Below the pieces are notes generated by a model. It made no database searches. It had not been told where the DNA came from and saw nothing but the letters and a program-made list of their open reading frames with translations. The translations under genes were made by a program, and so were the position numbers. A stretch of 64,000 nucleotides of DNA from Marthasterias glacialis (taxonomy: Eukaryota > Echinodermata > Asteroidea > Forcipulatida > Asteriidae), in NCBI GenBank assembly GCA_911728455.2, contig OU452233.1, forward strand, positions 18,440,426 to 18,504,425, in the 5' to 3' direction. Shown here in pieces: positions 45,640 to 58,100 of the stretch; the first letter of the stretch is position 1, and each line of letters opens with the position of its first letter.

Positions 45640-47710
45640 TAACAGTACTATTACTAATACTATCGGTGATTTTCTGAGGTCAAAAGTTTTTTTGAAAATG
45701 AGATCAAAATGAGAAGAGTAGGCCTATTATGTCTGGTTGTAATGTAAGTATTAGGAAAAATCAATTGATCTGCACAATCTTTTGATCATTGGGCAATCAG
45801 TGGATCATGACACTTTATTGGCCAAGCCTGCTGCCACCAGGCGGACATATTTTCGCTACAATTTACAACTCTGGAAGATTTTGTTTAAGCTAAGTAAAGT
45901 CTGAGATATCCTTCAGATCGACTGATCGCGCCAAACAAACATTCTATTAACCAAAAGGCTTGTTTCCTGATTACTTAACCATGAATGAAACATTTTTTTA
46001 ACTTTAAAAGACAGTGGGTATTTTACCAGCAACAGTAAAAATTCAGAAATGCTATTTTACCATACTGAATATTCCGACTTTATTTCCTTCTAAAAAAAAA
46101 TCCTCTGGAGCCACAACCAGAAAAAGAAAAGGTTAATACTATCCAATTAAAGGTAGAAGTCAATTTTTAATAATAAAAAAAAGAATACTGTTATTATTCG
46201 GGATGAAATTTTTGTTTAAAAAAACATTGTGATTTGATCGTGCAACATTGCGTTTTAGAGACATCATTGACACTTCCGCGTTGTCTGCTGGGCTATGAGG
46301 ATAAGGTAGAAATATTCCGTAATTTAATGCTGGCTAGTCACATACGCATCAAAGAGGGTGCTACACAAACTATCAACGAAATATCATTTTCCACATCAAA
46401 CCTTCGCCAGTCAAATACCCACTGCTTACTTTTAAATACTTCTTGTTATCCATTGAGTGCACACAGCAAACAAATATCAGTAGGTAAAAATTAAACTCTA
46501 AAATACATCCCAAACAAACGTATTCCACCCGGCCAGTATTCCAGCCAGTTTAATCATAATTAAAATACCCAGCCAACACTTTGCACAAATTAATCAGAAA
46601 TTTTCAACGCAAACTGTCTTACCTTTCTTTATGCAGTCCGACTTAAACTTTAAAGAATTATTGACTTCAATTTGAGAGAGACTCGAGACGAAAACGCCAG
46701 TTTAGACGACCATCATGGAACACGGATGAATAAAATTATTCCTCCATGCACGGAAGTACAAAGCTATTTCGAATAAATAGAGCGAGAACTCTTCTTTGAG
46801 CCTAATCGTAAATGTTTGAGATAACTCTTGTCTGGTCAGTCTCTGACAAAATTACCTAATATTTGCACTGCGTCAATGCCTTTGCCCCACACACAATCAT
46901 TACTTTCTTTGCTTTGTTGATTACGCACAATCACAATAATGAAAACTATTATTTGTAAACAATACCACTGCACCAGCTGATTCGCAGGTCTTTGATCACG
47001 TGATTGGTGATAGAGGCAGGCGGTTGTGCGCAGCCGCACTGCCATGGCCGGCCGGATGCAGAGCAAAGCCGCAGAGCTAGTCTTCGTTCGATACGTAAAC
47101 TAACTTGTATAAGTTGTTCGTAAGGATAGAGGGCGCTAGTAATCTGAATCTATCAGAAATGAATGGTTTATTTCTATGGATGCTATTATATAGGAATGAG
47201 GTACATGTTGGTCTAGTTATCGATAAATTTTGTCACAAATTTTGACCACCCCATTCCATGGTTAACGCGCGCGTATCAAAAATATTTGCGGAGTTTTCTA
47301 TGTATTTGTTGCAGTTTATGTCATAAGTTTTAGCATAACAGTTTTGATTAGCTCTCCAAACAAATGCGTCAGCTTCGAAACGTTATTATTATTATTATCA
47401 AATCGCTTTTTAGGATGACACAATTTATCGCCGAACACCAGATTTTTGATCGGCCATCACCATTTTAGTAGGTAGAATCGTTTGGACTAATTTTAGCCAT
47501 TTTCGCTGGCAAACGATCTTCGGTTTTACCTGTCTAACAACAGCGGGCGCACTTCCACGCGCGGCCATTTTGCGTTTCATGTTTCCACACAGATTGCCCA
47601 CTTGGTGGCGTGCTTTCAATAACAAATGGGTAAGTTACAGAGCTAGCTGCACTGACTATTCACTGACTTAGTGGGCCAATTGCCCAACTTTTTGAGATTT
47701 AGGTTACAAA
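45640..47710. other. Intergenic DNA before the DsbA-like gene
   Basis: No supported gene. The E-box-like word ATCACGTGAT occurs near 46996, in a GC-richer patch (46980-47090) that could be a promoter for either neighbour. A TATTATTATTATCA microsatellite lies near 47385. Confidence 0.35.
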
Positions 47711-50700
47711 ATGAGTGAAAAACCTGTAATTCACATCGACGTCGTGAGTGACGTCATATGTCCATGGTGTTGGGTCGGAAAACGGAGACTTGAAGCTGCT
47801 GTGAATCAACTAAAAGGTCTGTATATAAAATATTGATTGGCATGATGTGTAGTACTAGGCAGGGGTGGATCCAGGATTTTCCAAACGTGGGGGGGGGGGC
47901 GTGAAATTTGATCAAGCAGCAAATGATGATTGAAGGCAAGTAGTGGTGACTGCAAGTGCATAGCGCGAAACCCTAACAGTGAACATTGTAGTATAATGTC
48001 TAGACCCAGTAACTGGGGCGCTGTACTCCTTTTTTGAGATTTTTGACATTATCTGTTGTACTAGCTAGTACGACAGATAATCGTTGCAAGTGGGCGGGAT
48101 GATATCTTGATTTTTTTTTTCGGAAGGAAATATAAGGGGGGGTGCGCCCCCACGCCCCCCTGGATCAGCCCCTGGCAGGCAGGTGAATGAATTTTTCAAA
48201 AGATGTTTTATTCATCGGTGTTGCATACAATTTTGAAGAAAACTTATTTTGTTACAATTACAAGCCATTGGTTCTTTCTGATTCTGCATTGCCGTGAAGC
48301 AGTTTAATTTGTGGCTACAAAGATGAGACGTTTTACACATGCCTTAGCATTAACCAAAATTGTGATTATTGTGTTCACAAAACCACTGGGGTAGTTTACG
48401 CCTAAAATGCAAAAAAAAAAAATCATTTTAATTTTTGTCTGGGGGCAACTGTGGCATGGGGCGACTTTTCGAGGGGGGGACTTGAACGACACCAGTTGGA
48501 CTCCTACTACTACCACCACAGTACTACACTGCATTAGTGACACAGAACACTTGTGACACGCTGTGAGCCAAAACAGTGTGACTGTCAGGACTTGGGTCGT
48601 CGTCCTTGACCTCGAGTAGTCATTTGGATAATTTTTTACACCTCAGTTAAATCATGGCGGATTCCTCGCCCGAAAAATTGCGTGTCTGACATCCACTTTA
48701 TGTCCCTTAATTTAGGTCAAATTATATCCATCCCTGTCTAGAAAGGTTGACAGAATGTGCACAGAGAGAGGAGCAGGCACTTTGAGCTACTATGAAGTGT
48801 TGAAATCATGAAAAATAAGCTATTTCTGGGTCTATGGTGGTCTTGACAACGCTACTCGCCATTTAGCTCCTTTGGCCACGAGTGCACGATTGAATTTTTC
48901 GTTTTATAATTGGTGTTTTAGTTACCAATTCCTCGAGAGGAATATTATAAGGGAACTAGAAGTCCAACATCCATTAAAAAATCAAAAGTGGCAGTCGGAT
49001 ATGGACATTTTTCCGATTCCTCCATGGTTAAACAAGTAAAAATAAATTGCGCAGAATCGTGTCTTGACTAACTACTATGTTGTAGTCATACTACTTCACT
49101 AGTCCAAAGTCGTTTAGACTAAAGTCAAATGCGTACTTTTGAAACTAAAATAAACATGGAAGTGAAGGGCAGAAAGAGAAAGAAAACTTCTTTTGCTCCT
49201 AGATGATTTTATAAACAAAAATCGATAAAATAATCATTTTAAAAAAGTTCCGATACATGAGTTAAAAATAGAACCCGTGCATTGGCACCCATCATAAATG
49301 TCTATCAATGGAAAAGCTCTCAGCTCTCGAGATCGTCCTTTGAGTTTGACCTCACTGGAGGTGCTATTTGAGCTTTGACGTCATAAATATGCAACTGGCT
49401 CACTTGAACTCATACTATACTGACGACATCACCCCAAACAGTTTACCTCTAGTAGATTCGTTCCATTGCACCTTTGGCAGTTATTTTCATGATGACTTTT
49501 GTCTTTTAGTATTTTCAACAACACGGTATGATTTCCCAATCTCTCTTGGCCACAGATAAATATGACTTTGTCGTTCGTTGGGAGCCTTTTCTACTCCGAC
49601 CAGAAACCCCGGAGGAAGGTACCCCCAAACCACCTGGATTCCCCAGTGCCAGGTAAGACAACAGAAAGGGGGAAAAAAAACTGTTAGTTTTTTAAGAGCT
49701 GTTAATCAGAAAATGGTAAAGTAAAAAGCCATGGGGCACCTGGAGGTGCCCATCCCACAATTTTCCGGTGCCCCCCCCCCCCCTAAAAAAAATTTAAAAA
49801 TCAGATTTTTTTGTTAGTCACCCATCACAAGGCACAAGGCCACTCTAGGTGAGGGCTACAAGGAAAAGATAAAGACAGCAGACACAAACCAAAAAATTAG
49901 GGCAGAAGAAAACTGTTAACATTTTGCTTAAATTGAGAAAGATTGTAGTCAGCAGGGAAATGGAATACAATGTACAGGCAAAGAGTTCTACATTGAAAGA
50001 GTGCGTGGGAAAAAAACTTGAGTACATAAAAGATACACATAGTGTATTAAAAACAAACATGGCCCCTGCACCCCCCCCCCCCCACCAATGAAAAGCAACC
50101 TTATGGTACATTTTCATAGTAGTTTCCTAAAACTGAAATGCGATCGAACTCTGCGGACAACTAAAAAGGTGTAATCCTTTTGAGTACACAGTGCGCTCCA
50201 ACGCATTCAGGAAGCAGGGACGGCTGTAGGCATTGACTTTACCATGAAGAGTGGCAGGATTCCGAGAACGGTTCTTGCTCACACTCTGCTCGAGTTTGCG
50301 AAGGAGACGGACGGAGGTAACAAGCAGAACGAACTCCAAGAGGCCATCTTTAAGGTGAAATAATAATATAATTATGATAATAATAACAGTGATGGGGGGA
50401 GGGGTGCGCTACTATTTCAACTGCCCTTTACTTATTTTCACGAAGCTCAGAGATTTCTTCAGATGCGCAGTCAGTATCAGTTCACCAAAGTGACTTGTAT
50501 TGCAACATCATATTTTTGTCAGCAAGATTGACTAAAAACTGTTGTCTTTATTCAGATTTTTATGAACTAACGATTTATGCATTTTTAAGAAAAGATTACA
50601 TTGTTGAAATAGTGTTTGAAGTATCACAATATTTGACATTTGAAGATATTAATTCATCACTAACACTTAGCTTTGCACCTCTCTCCGTTAGGGGTTTTTT

Positions 50701-51313
50701 ACTGATGGCCTTTTACCCGATGAAGAAAACCTGTTGATGTTTGCCGAAGCAGTAGGTCTCGATGTTGAGAAGGCTAGACTCTTCATCCAAGACGATGCTC
50801 ATAAGAAAGAGACTTTTGATAGGGCTGCCAACTGGTCAAGGCAAGGGGTGACAGGTAGGGAATAATCAAAGGTTTTCCACATATCATGTGACTCATCACA
50901 TGTTTGACTTGCTGCAGGCACAAAGTGTGCACAGCGCTATGGCAGATTTAACAAAACTTACATTATAGTGAAGATGGAAGCTAGTGTACTATTTTTATCA
51001 CTTTTTATATGAAGGAAGTCTAAAATCTCAAAATTCATTCAGTTGTTGTTTTTACAGTAAAATTAACCATCCTGATGTCTGACCATTCATTATGAAGAGG
51101 TGAACTTCTAATTATAATCATTTAGTATCCTGTCATCATGAATAATCAAATGAAATCTACAATTTTGTTCTTGTTTTAGGCGTTCCGATGTTCTTTATGA
51201 ATGGGCAGGCGACGTTCTCAGGCGCTCAAGACGTCGGTGTTTTCACCAAAGCGTTTGATCATGCAGCGACCAGGAACACAACACAGAAATCCGAGCTCCC
51301 AGCAAATATGTAG
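47711..51313 (+). CDS. DsbA/FrnE-like thioredoxin-fold oxidoreductase
   Basis: Five exons: 47711-47816, 49556-49652, 50192-50354, 50692-50854, 51180-51313. They join in phase to 663 nt (220 aa). The start is fixed by an in-frame TGA at 47693-47695. VVSDVICPWCWVGKRRLE gives the CPWC redox pair at Cys17 and Cys20; a helical insertion follows (GIDFTMKSGRIPRT, then LPDEENLLMFAEAVGLD), and the cis-proline loop GVPMFF is at 177-182. This is the DsbA-like family of FrnE, polyketide-related isomerases and 2-hydroxychromene-2-carboxylate isomerases. It lacks a signal peptide, so a cytosolic thiol-disulfide or glutathione-linked role is likely, but the substrate is unknown. The family is mostly bacterial, fungal and plant and scattered in invertebrates. 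Five ordinary introns argue that it is a settled nuclear gene and not contamination. Confidence 0.9.
47999..48080. repeat. Half copy of the TAGACCCAGT MITE
   Basis: TCTAGACCCAGTAACTGGGG then GTACTCCTTTTTTGAGATTT matches one arm of 18758-18895; the second arm is missing. It lies in intron 1 of the DsbA-like gene. Confidence 0.65.
48655..48985 (+). repeat. Dispersed repeat, copy 2 (copy 1 at 3860-4255)
   Basis: It lies in intron 1 of the DsbA-like gene. It is collinear with copy 1 but lacks its TTATTA expansion, and ends in CCAACATCCATTAAA. Confidence 0.6.
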
Positions 51314-51430
51314 TCAGCCATTTTTTGTGTCTTTTAATTTTAATTCCAAAGCCTCTAGTTATCCCTAAAGTGAATGACATTATGGTTGGTTAGCTCTATA
51401 TTAAAAATCAAAACAGCTAGTTACACGACA

Positions 51431-51440
51431 AATAAATAAA
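51431..51440 (+). terminator. Candidate poly(A) signal of the DsbA-like gene
   Basis: Overlapping AATAAATAAA 118 bases after the stop codon, just before the mobile element at 51477. Confidence 0.55.
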
Positions 51441-51476
51441 TTTAAGAGGTCAGGGAATTTACTTTTAAAGCCCCAG

Positions 51477-51782
51477 CTCAACATTGGTGAAAAATAAAAA
51501 CATGAATGTTCACAGATTTACATATACCTTACATGGTAGAAAGATAATGATGTTAGAAACTTCAAATATTTCTGCCTGAAGTGTCATCGAATAATCAATT
51601 AAGATCAAAAATTAATTTTCGAATGCTCAATGCTAAAAAAATGCTGAATGCATTTTTACAGTTTTCTCGCAAATGAAAGAACGAAATTAGCTGAAATTTT
51701 CACAGGTTGGTTGTATTACATTATATCTTGATTTGAACAAAGAATTTAAGTATTTACAGACAATTTACTAATGTTGGGCGGT
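51477..51782 (-). mobile_element. MITE-like element, opposite copy of 34588-34946
   Basis: It starts AAAGCCCCAGCTCAACATTG and ends near ACTAATGTTGGGCGG. The inner words (GCATTTTTACAGTTTTCTCG, TGAAATTTTCACAGGTTGGT) are reverse complements of those in the first copy. Confidence 0.7.
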
Positions 51783-52131
51783 TTTCACGATTTGTTTAAT
51801 TTTAAAACTAGTTTTCTGTTTTGACATAAATCTGTCATTTTTCCTATTGGAAATGTGATAGTCTTCATCAAAAGTGTGGTGTATTTTTATTGTGCATTGG
51901 TGGCATCTAATTTGCCTAATATTCAGATCAGTGAAGCCAAACCGAGGCAGGAAGTTCAAATTAGTCTGGTCCTTCCTGATTTTAATGCGATTGAAATCGG
52001 TATTCAAGTCAAACTGCATGGTAGTGTGAATTATCTTCTACACAGGCCAATTTCAAAACCATGGTTCCAGCTAAGACACCATCTGCCTGTTTGAAGCCCC
52101 TTTCTGAAAGCGTGTGTTATCAAAATTAAAG

Positions 52132-52630
52132 ATGGAGCCCAAGCTTGAGCCTAAGCCGAAGCCAAAGCCTAAGCCGGAGTCCAAGCAAGAGCCTAAATCA
52201 GAGCCCAAGCTGAAGCCTAAGCCGAAGCCTAAGCCAGAGTCCAAGCAAGCAAGAGCCCAAGCTGGAGCCTAAGTCAGAGCCCAAACTGAAGCCTAAGCGG
52301 GAGCCTAAGTCAGAGCCCAAACCGAAGCCTAAGCGGAAGCCTAAGCGGAAGCCTAAGCCAGAGTCCAAGCCGGAGTCCAAGCAAGAGCCCATGCTGGAGC
52401 CTAAGCCGAAGCCTAAGCCAGAGTCCAAGCCGGAGTCCAAGCCAGACCCCAAGCAAGATCCTAATTTGGAGTTCAAGCCGGAGTCTAAGTCAGAGCCCAA
52501 GCAAGAGGTCAAGCAAGAGCATGCTGGAGCCTAAGCCGAAGCCTAAGCCAGAGTCCAAGCCATACCCCAAGCAAGATCCTAATTTGGAGTTCAAGCCGGA
52601 GTCTAAGTCAGAGCCCAAGCTGGAGCATAA
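52132..52630 (+). repeat. Minisatellite coding Lys-Pro-Glu repeats
   Basis: It is built from 6- and 12-base words (AAGCCT, AAGCCG, GAGTCC, GAGCCC) over about 500 bp. From an ATG at 52132 the frame reads MEPKLEPKPKPKPKPESKQ for some 40 codons, then shifts and stops. A higher-order unit recurs: CATGCTGGAGCCTAAGCC near 52389 and near 52519, each followed by CAAGATCCTAATTTGGAG. No gene context is seen. Confidence 0.75.
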
Positions 52631-52789
52631 GACGTGTTTTTCAGATTTGGTTCATTTGTGTCTCTAATCTTTAGCAAATCATGTATCTCATTTATAATGT
52701 ACCAAGCCCTGGACGCCGGGGTTGGGGAGGTGGTAGACTAGAGGGAAGTTCTTTGCATGGCATGGGTAATAAGAAATACATGGTTGTAC

Positions 52790-52862
52790 TCTAGACCCAG
52801 TAGTTGCCATTCAGACTCGGACGGTCATAGAAAGGGAGTACAGCGCCCCAGTTATATTTACT
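52790..52862. repeat. Remnant of the TAGACCCAGT MITE
   Basis: CTCTAGACCCAGTAG at the left and GGGAGTACAGCGCCCCAGTT at the right keep both end words of the family at 18758-18895, with the middle lost. Confidence 0.5.
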
Positions 52863-54192
52863 AGAAATGGTTACTTCCTAAGATGATATCTTATTCCGAT
52901 TGTAAAGTATGTAAGTACAAATGAAATGTCTAAATAAAACATTGAAATGCATTTTATTTAGAAGAGTAAATTATGTCCGTTCTCTGTTTTTTTTTTATTA
53001 AACACGCTTTATGATTTGCCCCTTCCGTTGGTTCATGGAGGTGCATGGGTCACAAGGGGTATAGACCCCCAGAGCCCCGCCCTCCCCCAGAACGCCGTGT
53101 GTTGGAAAAAGGGGGGGGCAGACAAAAGCAACACACCTCATTTTATTTATACATAGTAAAACAGTTTATGTAATTATTATACAACAGCTAAAAACTAAAC
53201 AAATACTAAATAAAAAGAAATTAGCCTAAGTAACAAAAGCACAAGAACACCGTTTGTGGGCCTACCTATCTCATTAGATGATGGTGTGCAAGAAATAGTA
53301 ACAATTATAACGTCTAGGATAGAGGCAGTAAGACGAGATAATTGAGCTTAGCTTTAAAATAAAAATAACTTTTAAGTGATATAATAAGCAGTTAAAACTA
53401 TGACAGTTATGAGCTTCAAGTAATGATACTGTACAAAACTTTACACAATGCAACAAAGTAAATAACTAAACAACAGAAAAATAACTTGTGGCAACCAAAA
53501 TAAAAACGTCTGTTGATTAATAAAAATCTTACGAAACCCAATGTAGACAAGAAGCACTACACTTGCGTTGTTAGCTGTAATATTGTTCGCAGTGTTTGAA
53601 CACACATCGGTGTATGGGGTACAAATTACAACTAATATATTCGTTATTCCCGATGCGAATATTAACATCTATTACTTGCGTTGTTGTTTCGTTAAAAACT
53701 TATAAACAAAATAGAAAACTGAAAAATGATGTGGTTCAAACACACTTTAATCGAGACACAGACCAAAGCGTAATGCCGAGCAAAAAAATAAAACAAATAA
53801 ATAAATAATAAAAATGAAAAAAATAAATTTGAATAAAAATGCTAAAGTATTAAGTTACGAAACACCGGTAAAATATCAAGAAAAAAATCAAAAACTACCC
53901 GTTTTTAGAAATGTTATTTTTAGGAAATCAATGATATATGTAAATCCTGATATTAACGGGTAACAATTTAAAAAGATTCAACCCTTGCAGCCAACGCGTA
54001 CAGTGAAGTTTAAACAACCCTTCAAAGAAATTGATAACGTCATGTGCAGGTAGCCTAATTATTACCCGTTTCCCGTCCACAACGTATTAAATTATGATTA
54101 TAATCAGGTAGTTTTTTTTTTAATTTACAAAAAGCACATTAGCCTCCAAAACCAAAAAATAACAACGTTGCTATAAGCTATGTACCTATATT
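52863..54192. other. AT-rich intergenic DNA
   Basis: No coding signal. 53590-53672 is a copy of the short repeat at 11352-11435. The rest is low-complexity A/T sequence with several AATAAA words. Confidence 0.45.
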
Positions 54193-54342
54193 TATGCATG
54201 TGACGTCATTTGAGTAGGCCGCCTCGGCTAGAGGTAAAAAAGATTACTCATTGGCCATCCTGTGCGCCGCGCGTATGTGCGTTTTCCATTTTGGCGTCAT
54301 TGTTTTACCTCTAAGATGGCGGTGTTATGACGTCAATGCATA
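54193..54342. mobile_element. 150-bp MITE with TGACGTCA-containing arms
   Basis: The left arm TATGCATGTGACGTCATTTG...CTAGAGGTAAAA pairs with the right arm TTTTACCTCTAAGATGGC...ATGACGTCAATGCATA. Each arm carries a CRE-like (T/A)TGACGTCA word. Confidence 0.7.
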
Positions 54343-54638
54343 AGGTATATTACCAACCCCAAAACACAATGTTATGCATTGTTTAAGATGGTTTTTGTTT
54401 GCTTGTAGTTCAATATTTTCTAATTAGTATTCTGTATGGAGCAGATCTGAGCCCACTTCCACAAAGCTGGTAAGCACAAAAGTCTGCTTAGCAGAAATAT
54501 CTTTCTCAACAGAAACTGGTTACCAGTCCTTCACGTCCAAAATTTTGTGTAACTTCCATAGAATGCAAGCCTTTGTTTTCTTCCAGTGAGCTTCGTAAAA
54601 ATCTTGCTTGCAAGAAGTCCAGGCTCTGTTATGGCTGC

Positions 54639-54644
54639 TTTATT
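54639..54644 (-). terminator. Candidate poly(A) signal of the SLC22-like gene
   Basis: AATAAA on the minus strand (TTTATT on plus), about 510 bases after the stop codon. Weak evidence. Confidence 0.3.
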
Positions 54645-54975
54645 TTTGTAAACGTGATGTCACAGTCTCAGAATACAAAACTACCTTTTGTGTGTGGCGT
54701 AGGGATATTATGAATATGGGGCAAAACGAAAGGGCACCATATTTTGAACGACAGTGTAGAGTTGGCTGGGGGATGTGATCTTTAATATTGGCACTGGGGT
54801 TTTTTCTTTTCAGTTTTTTTATATTCAGTCTGTTATTTAATCTGTTCACACATTCTGAGACAAAAATGTCTACTGACTTGGCCGTAGTACGGCCCTCGTT
54901 CTTCCATGAGCACAAGTCATGAAATGTACAATGGTTGACTGGTGCCAGTATCGAGAGTCACAATCTCTTCATTTT

Positions 54976-55006
<31 letters not shown>

Positions 55007-55150
55007 GCGAAACTGCGTGCTGACCAGCTTTTTGAAAGTGGGCCCACCAACGGATCGGGTTATGTAACAACAATTCTCGGATAGGCTTGGAAGTGTCCGC
55101 ACAAAATAACACACAATAGCCTACATTCAACAACAGTACTGTATATTAAA

Positions 55151-58100
55151 CTATTCTGATGATGTCGATTCCATATATGTCATTCTTGTGCGTCCAAAAC
55201 AGAAACTCTCCGGGCAAGATGGCAGCCGGGCTGAACGAGCAAGCTCTTCACCGTCGGTCAGTGTCTCCGGCAGCGCCCTCTTACGAGTCTCCGGAAGGAG
55301 GAGAACTGCCCCGGCTGCGATTATAGAGAGGACACCGAAGACGTTCAGAGGTATGAACGGGCTCACATCTGCCTGTTTGAAGATAAGGTAAGATGTCTGA
55401 ATAAAACCTACAGTTTCTTTAAACCTGCTCACATTGTCACATGATGCGCCCAAGCGTAGAAAACATTATTTCAACGAAAACACGTTCGAGTGTTTAACTG
55501 TAGGATACGGAAGCGTACTGCCGCCACATGAATAACAAAAAGCACTCTTTTCGTGTACGTACACGATAGTTATCTTGTACGTACACGAGGAGTTTGGAAT
55601 TATCGTGTACGTACACAATAACTATCGTGTACGTACAAGTTAAAAATTGTGTACGTACACGATAAGAATGAGATTTTTTTTGTTCGCGTGGTGGCAATAC
55701 GCCCCGGTAGTGGCTATTGCCAGATCTCTGAAAAGGGTCATTCTTCAACGTTGTGCAGCTGCAGCCAACGGTCGAAGTCTTAGCTGAAGTCGATTAATTC
55801 AGAGGCGGTCTTAAATGAGGAAATTACTCATTGTGTGTTTAAAGGTCGTGAATAATTTGACCTCTTTTTGGGGGGCAGTTTTCGGGGAATAGCTTACACT
55901 TACCAGGTACAGCACAAAGGGTGCTAAGATACCCCCTATCCTTGCGGCAAATGAGCAAAACCCAAACGCACCATTTCTGGAAAGAAGAATGGAAACTCGG
56001 CATCAACAGTTTCTCCTGACGTGAAAATAGGAATATTGGAATTTTTGTTAAAATATGGAAAGTGGGCCCTCTGTTGGCAGACTCTCGTTTTACCTTATGA
56101 CGGTTGGAAAGATCTCTGCGCCATATACAAAGTCGATAAAGAAACTCATCGTCACGCCCAGCTTGCCGATCATGGCGAATGTGGTGATGGCAGCAGACAA
56201 GTCAACGCCACCCACTGGAAAAAAAAAGCGGAGTGCCACTTTAATGTATCTCATTTTTAAAATTTTTATTATTAATATCATTACTTATTTTTTACATAAA
56301 CATCAAACAATAAACCACAAGGGAAACTGACTGGGTAAAATTTTAAGTCAATTTTGGGGTGAACAAGGAAAAATTGATGAGCGAGATTTGAACCTGCGAC
56401 CACCGGCTTAACAGACCGATGTTCTACCAACTATGCTATCCAGCCCTAATGTTGGCGGTTTCCCTATTTTGTCAATATCTTTGTAATAATATATCATTTT
56501 TAATAAATCGTACAGTAATTTACCGATTTTTGACAGCATGAGGGCGCTTTCAACGGCTAATTCCTTGCATCGCAGTTACAGTTTTATCTTATTTTGACTG
56601 CCTTGTGTTGTTTTCTTGTACCAATGGCCAAATAAATAATAACAACAATGGGCAAAACAGATCGATTTATTTGTTTTGCATTACATAAAGTTGGTTCACA
56701 CTCGCCCTCGCGCGGTCAAAATACCGCGAATTGGAATAACCAATTAGTTTATTAAAGTTACATTGCTCATTTTTTGCCAAAAGAATTTTTTTTAAGAACT
56801 TTTTATCTGAACGGAACAAATTTTGACAGGTGATGCCGTTTCAAAATGAAAAACATACACAAACTTTCGCATATGCCACGGACAATGCGCAAAGTTCACG
56901 ATGTAACATGCAAAGTTGTGTGTACATGGCGGATGATGGGCGTAAGACAATGTCAGGATCCCGACAATAACTCATTTTTAGTTTTTTAATTAAAAGGCAC
57001 TTAGCATCTGCGGATTGTTTCGTGCAATACCTTAAATGAAAGCTTAGAACTTGTTCAAATATATAACAACAACCATTTAGAATTTAAATCTAAGTTTTGG
57101 AGTCAAATCGGCCAAAATCTGTACATAGCATCTTTAAAAGAATGCATGTCTTCAAAATCAAAAAAATTGTTATGTAAGAAGTGTAATAGTTTTTTAGCGC
57201 CTTTTTCAGCGGTTACAAAGTGCTTGCAAGAAAAACAAATGAAAAACAACGAAATACAAGTTTAACAAATAAGTGACTTTTAAGATGTTTTTTTTTAACT
57301 GGAAAGTACAAGTCACATTGGCCAATGCTCGAGGCATTGAGTTCCAGAGTTTAGGAGCAGTACATGAGATTGAACGGTCTCCAGCCTTCTTATTTATCGT
57401 TGGCATTGTTTACTGAATTCATATTTATCTTACTGGTTGTTACTGGAATACAGGCGCATATGATGCCGCTCACACCAGCGATGAAATGGGAGAGGCTCAG
57501 AGATGGTCGTCTTCCCCACCTAAAAAAAAACAAAACAAAGAAATCAAACAAACAAACAAACAAACAAACTGAGACAAAAACAAAACAACAGGTGTCGCAT
57601 TAACATTCGTCTTTTGGTATCTATCTTGACGCTTGAAGGAAGATGGATGGCCAATATCCCATGCATGGTGGGTACAAGGATATTATGAATGCCATGGTAA
57701 CGGACGTGGTCTGTAAAAGCCATACAGGTGTTGTTTTGGCAGATAATTAGGCCCATAGTTCAACGATTTGCAGTACACTCATAATTTGTTATAATTATTG
57801 TAACAAAAGTTTAGGTGAGTGGGGCTGTTAGAAATTAGCCTGGGTTCGCACGTTGACTTGACCTAGAAGAAAAAGTTATCGATAATTGATCAATGGTCCC
57901 TACATCTCAAGGCAACAAAGCAAGTAGCCAATGACATGGCCGTACCGCGAGTCACGTTCATGATTGGCCAAATGCTTGTCAAACGTTGAGCTATCGCAAA
58001 GGATGATACTGTCCCCCGGTCAACGTTCACTGGTGACAATAACATTGGGAAAAAGAAAGCAGACCGCCGCTATCAATACAACGCTGTCACGACCTTGCCA

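Noticed and set aside
52198-52512. Minus-strand 104-codon Gly/Leu/Ser-repeat frame
   Set aside because: It is the antisense reading of the Lys-Pro-Glu minisatellite and has no gene context.
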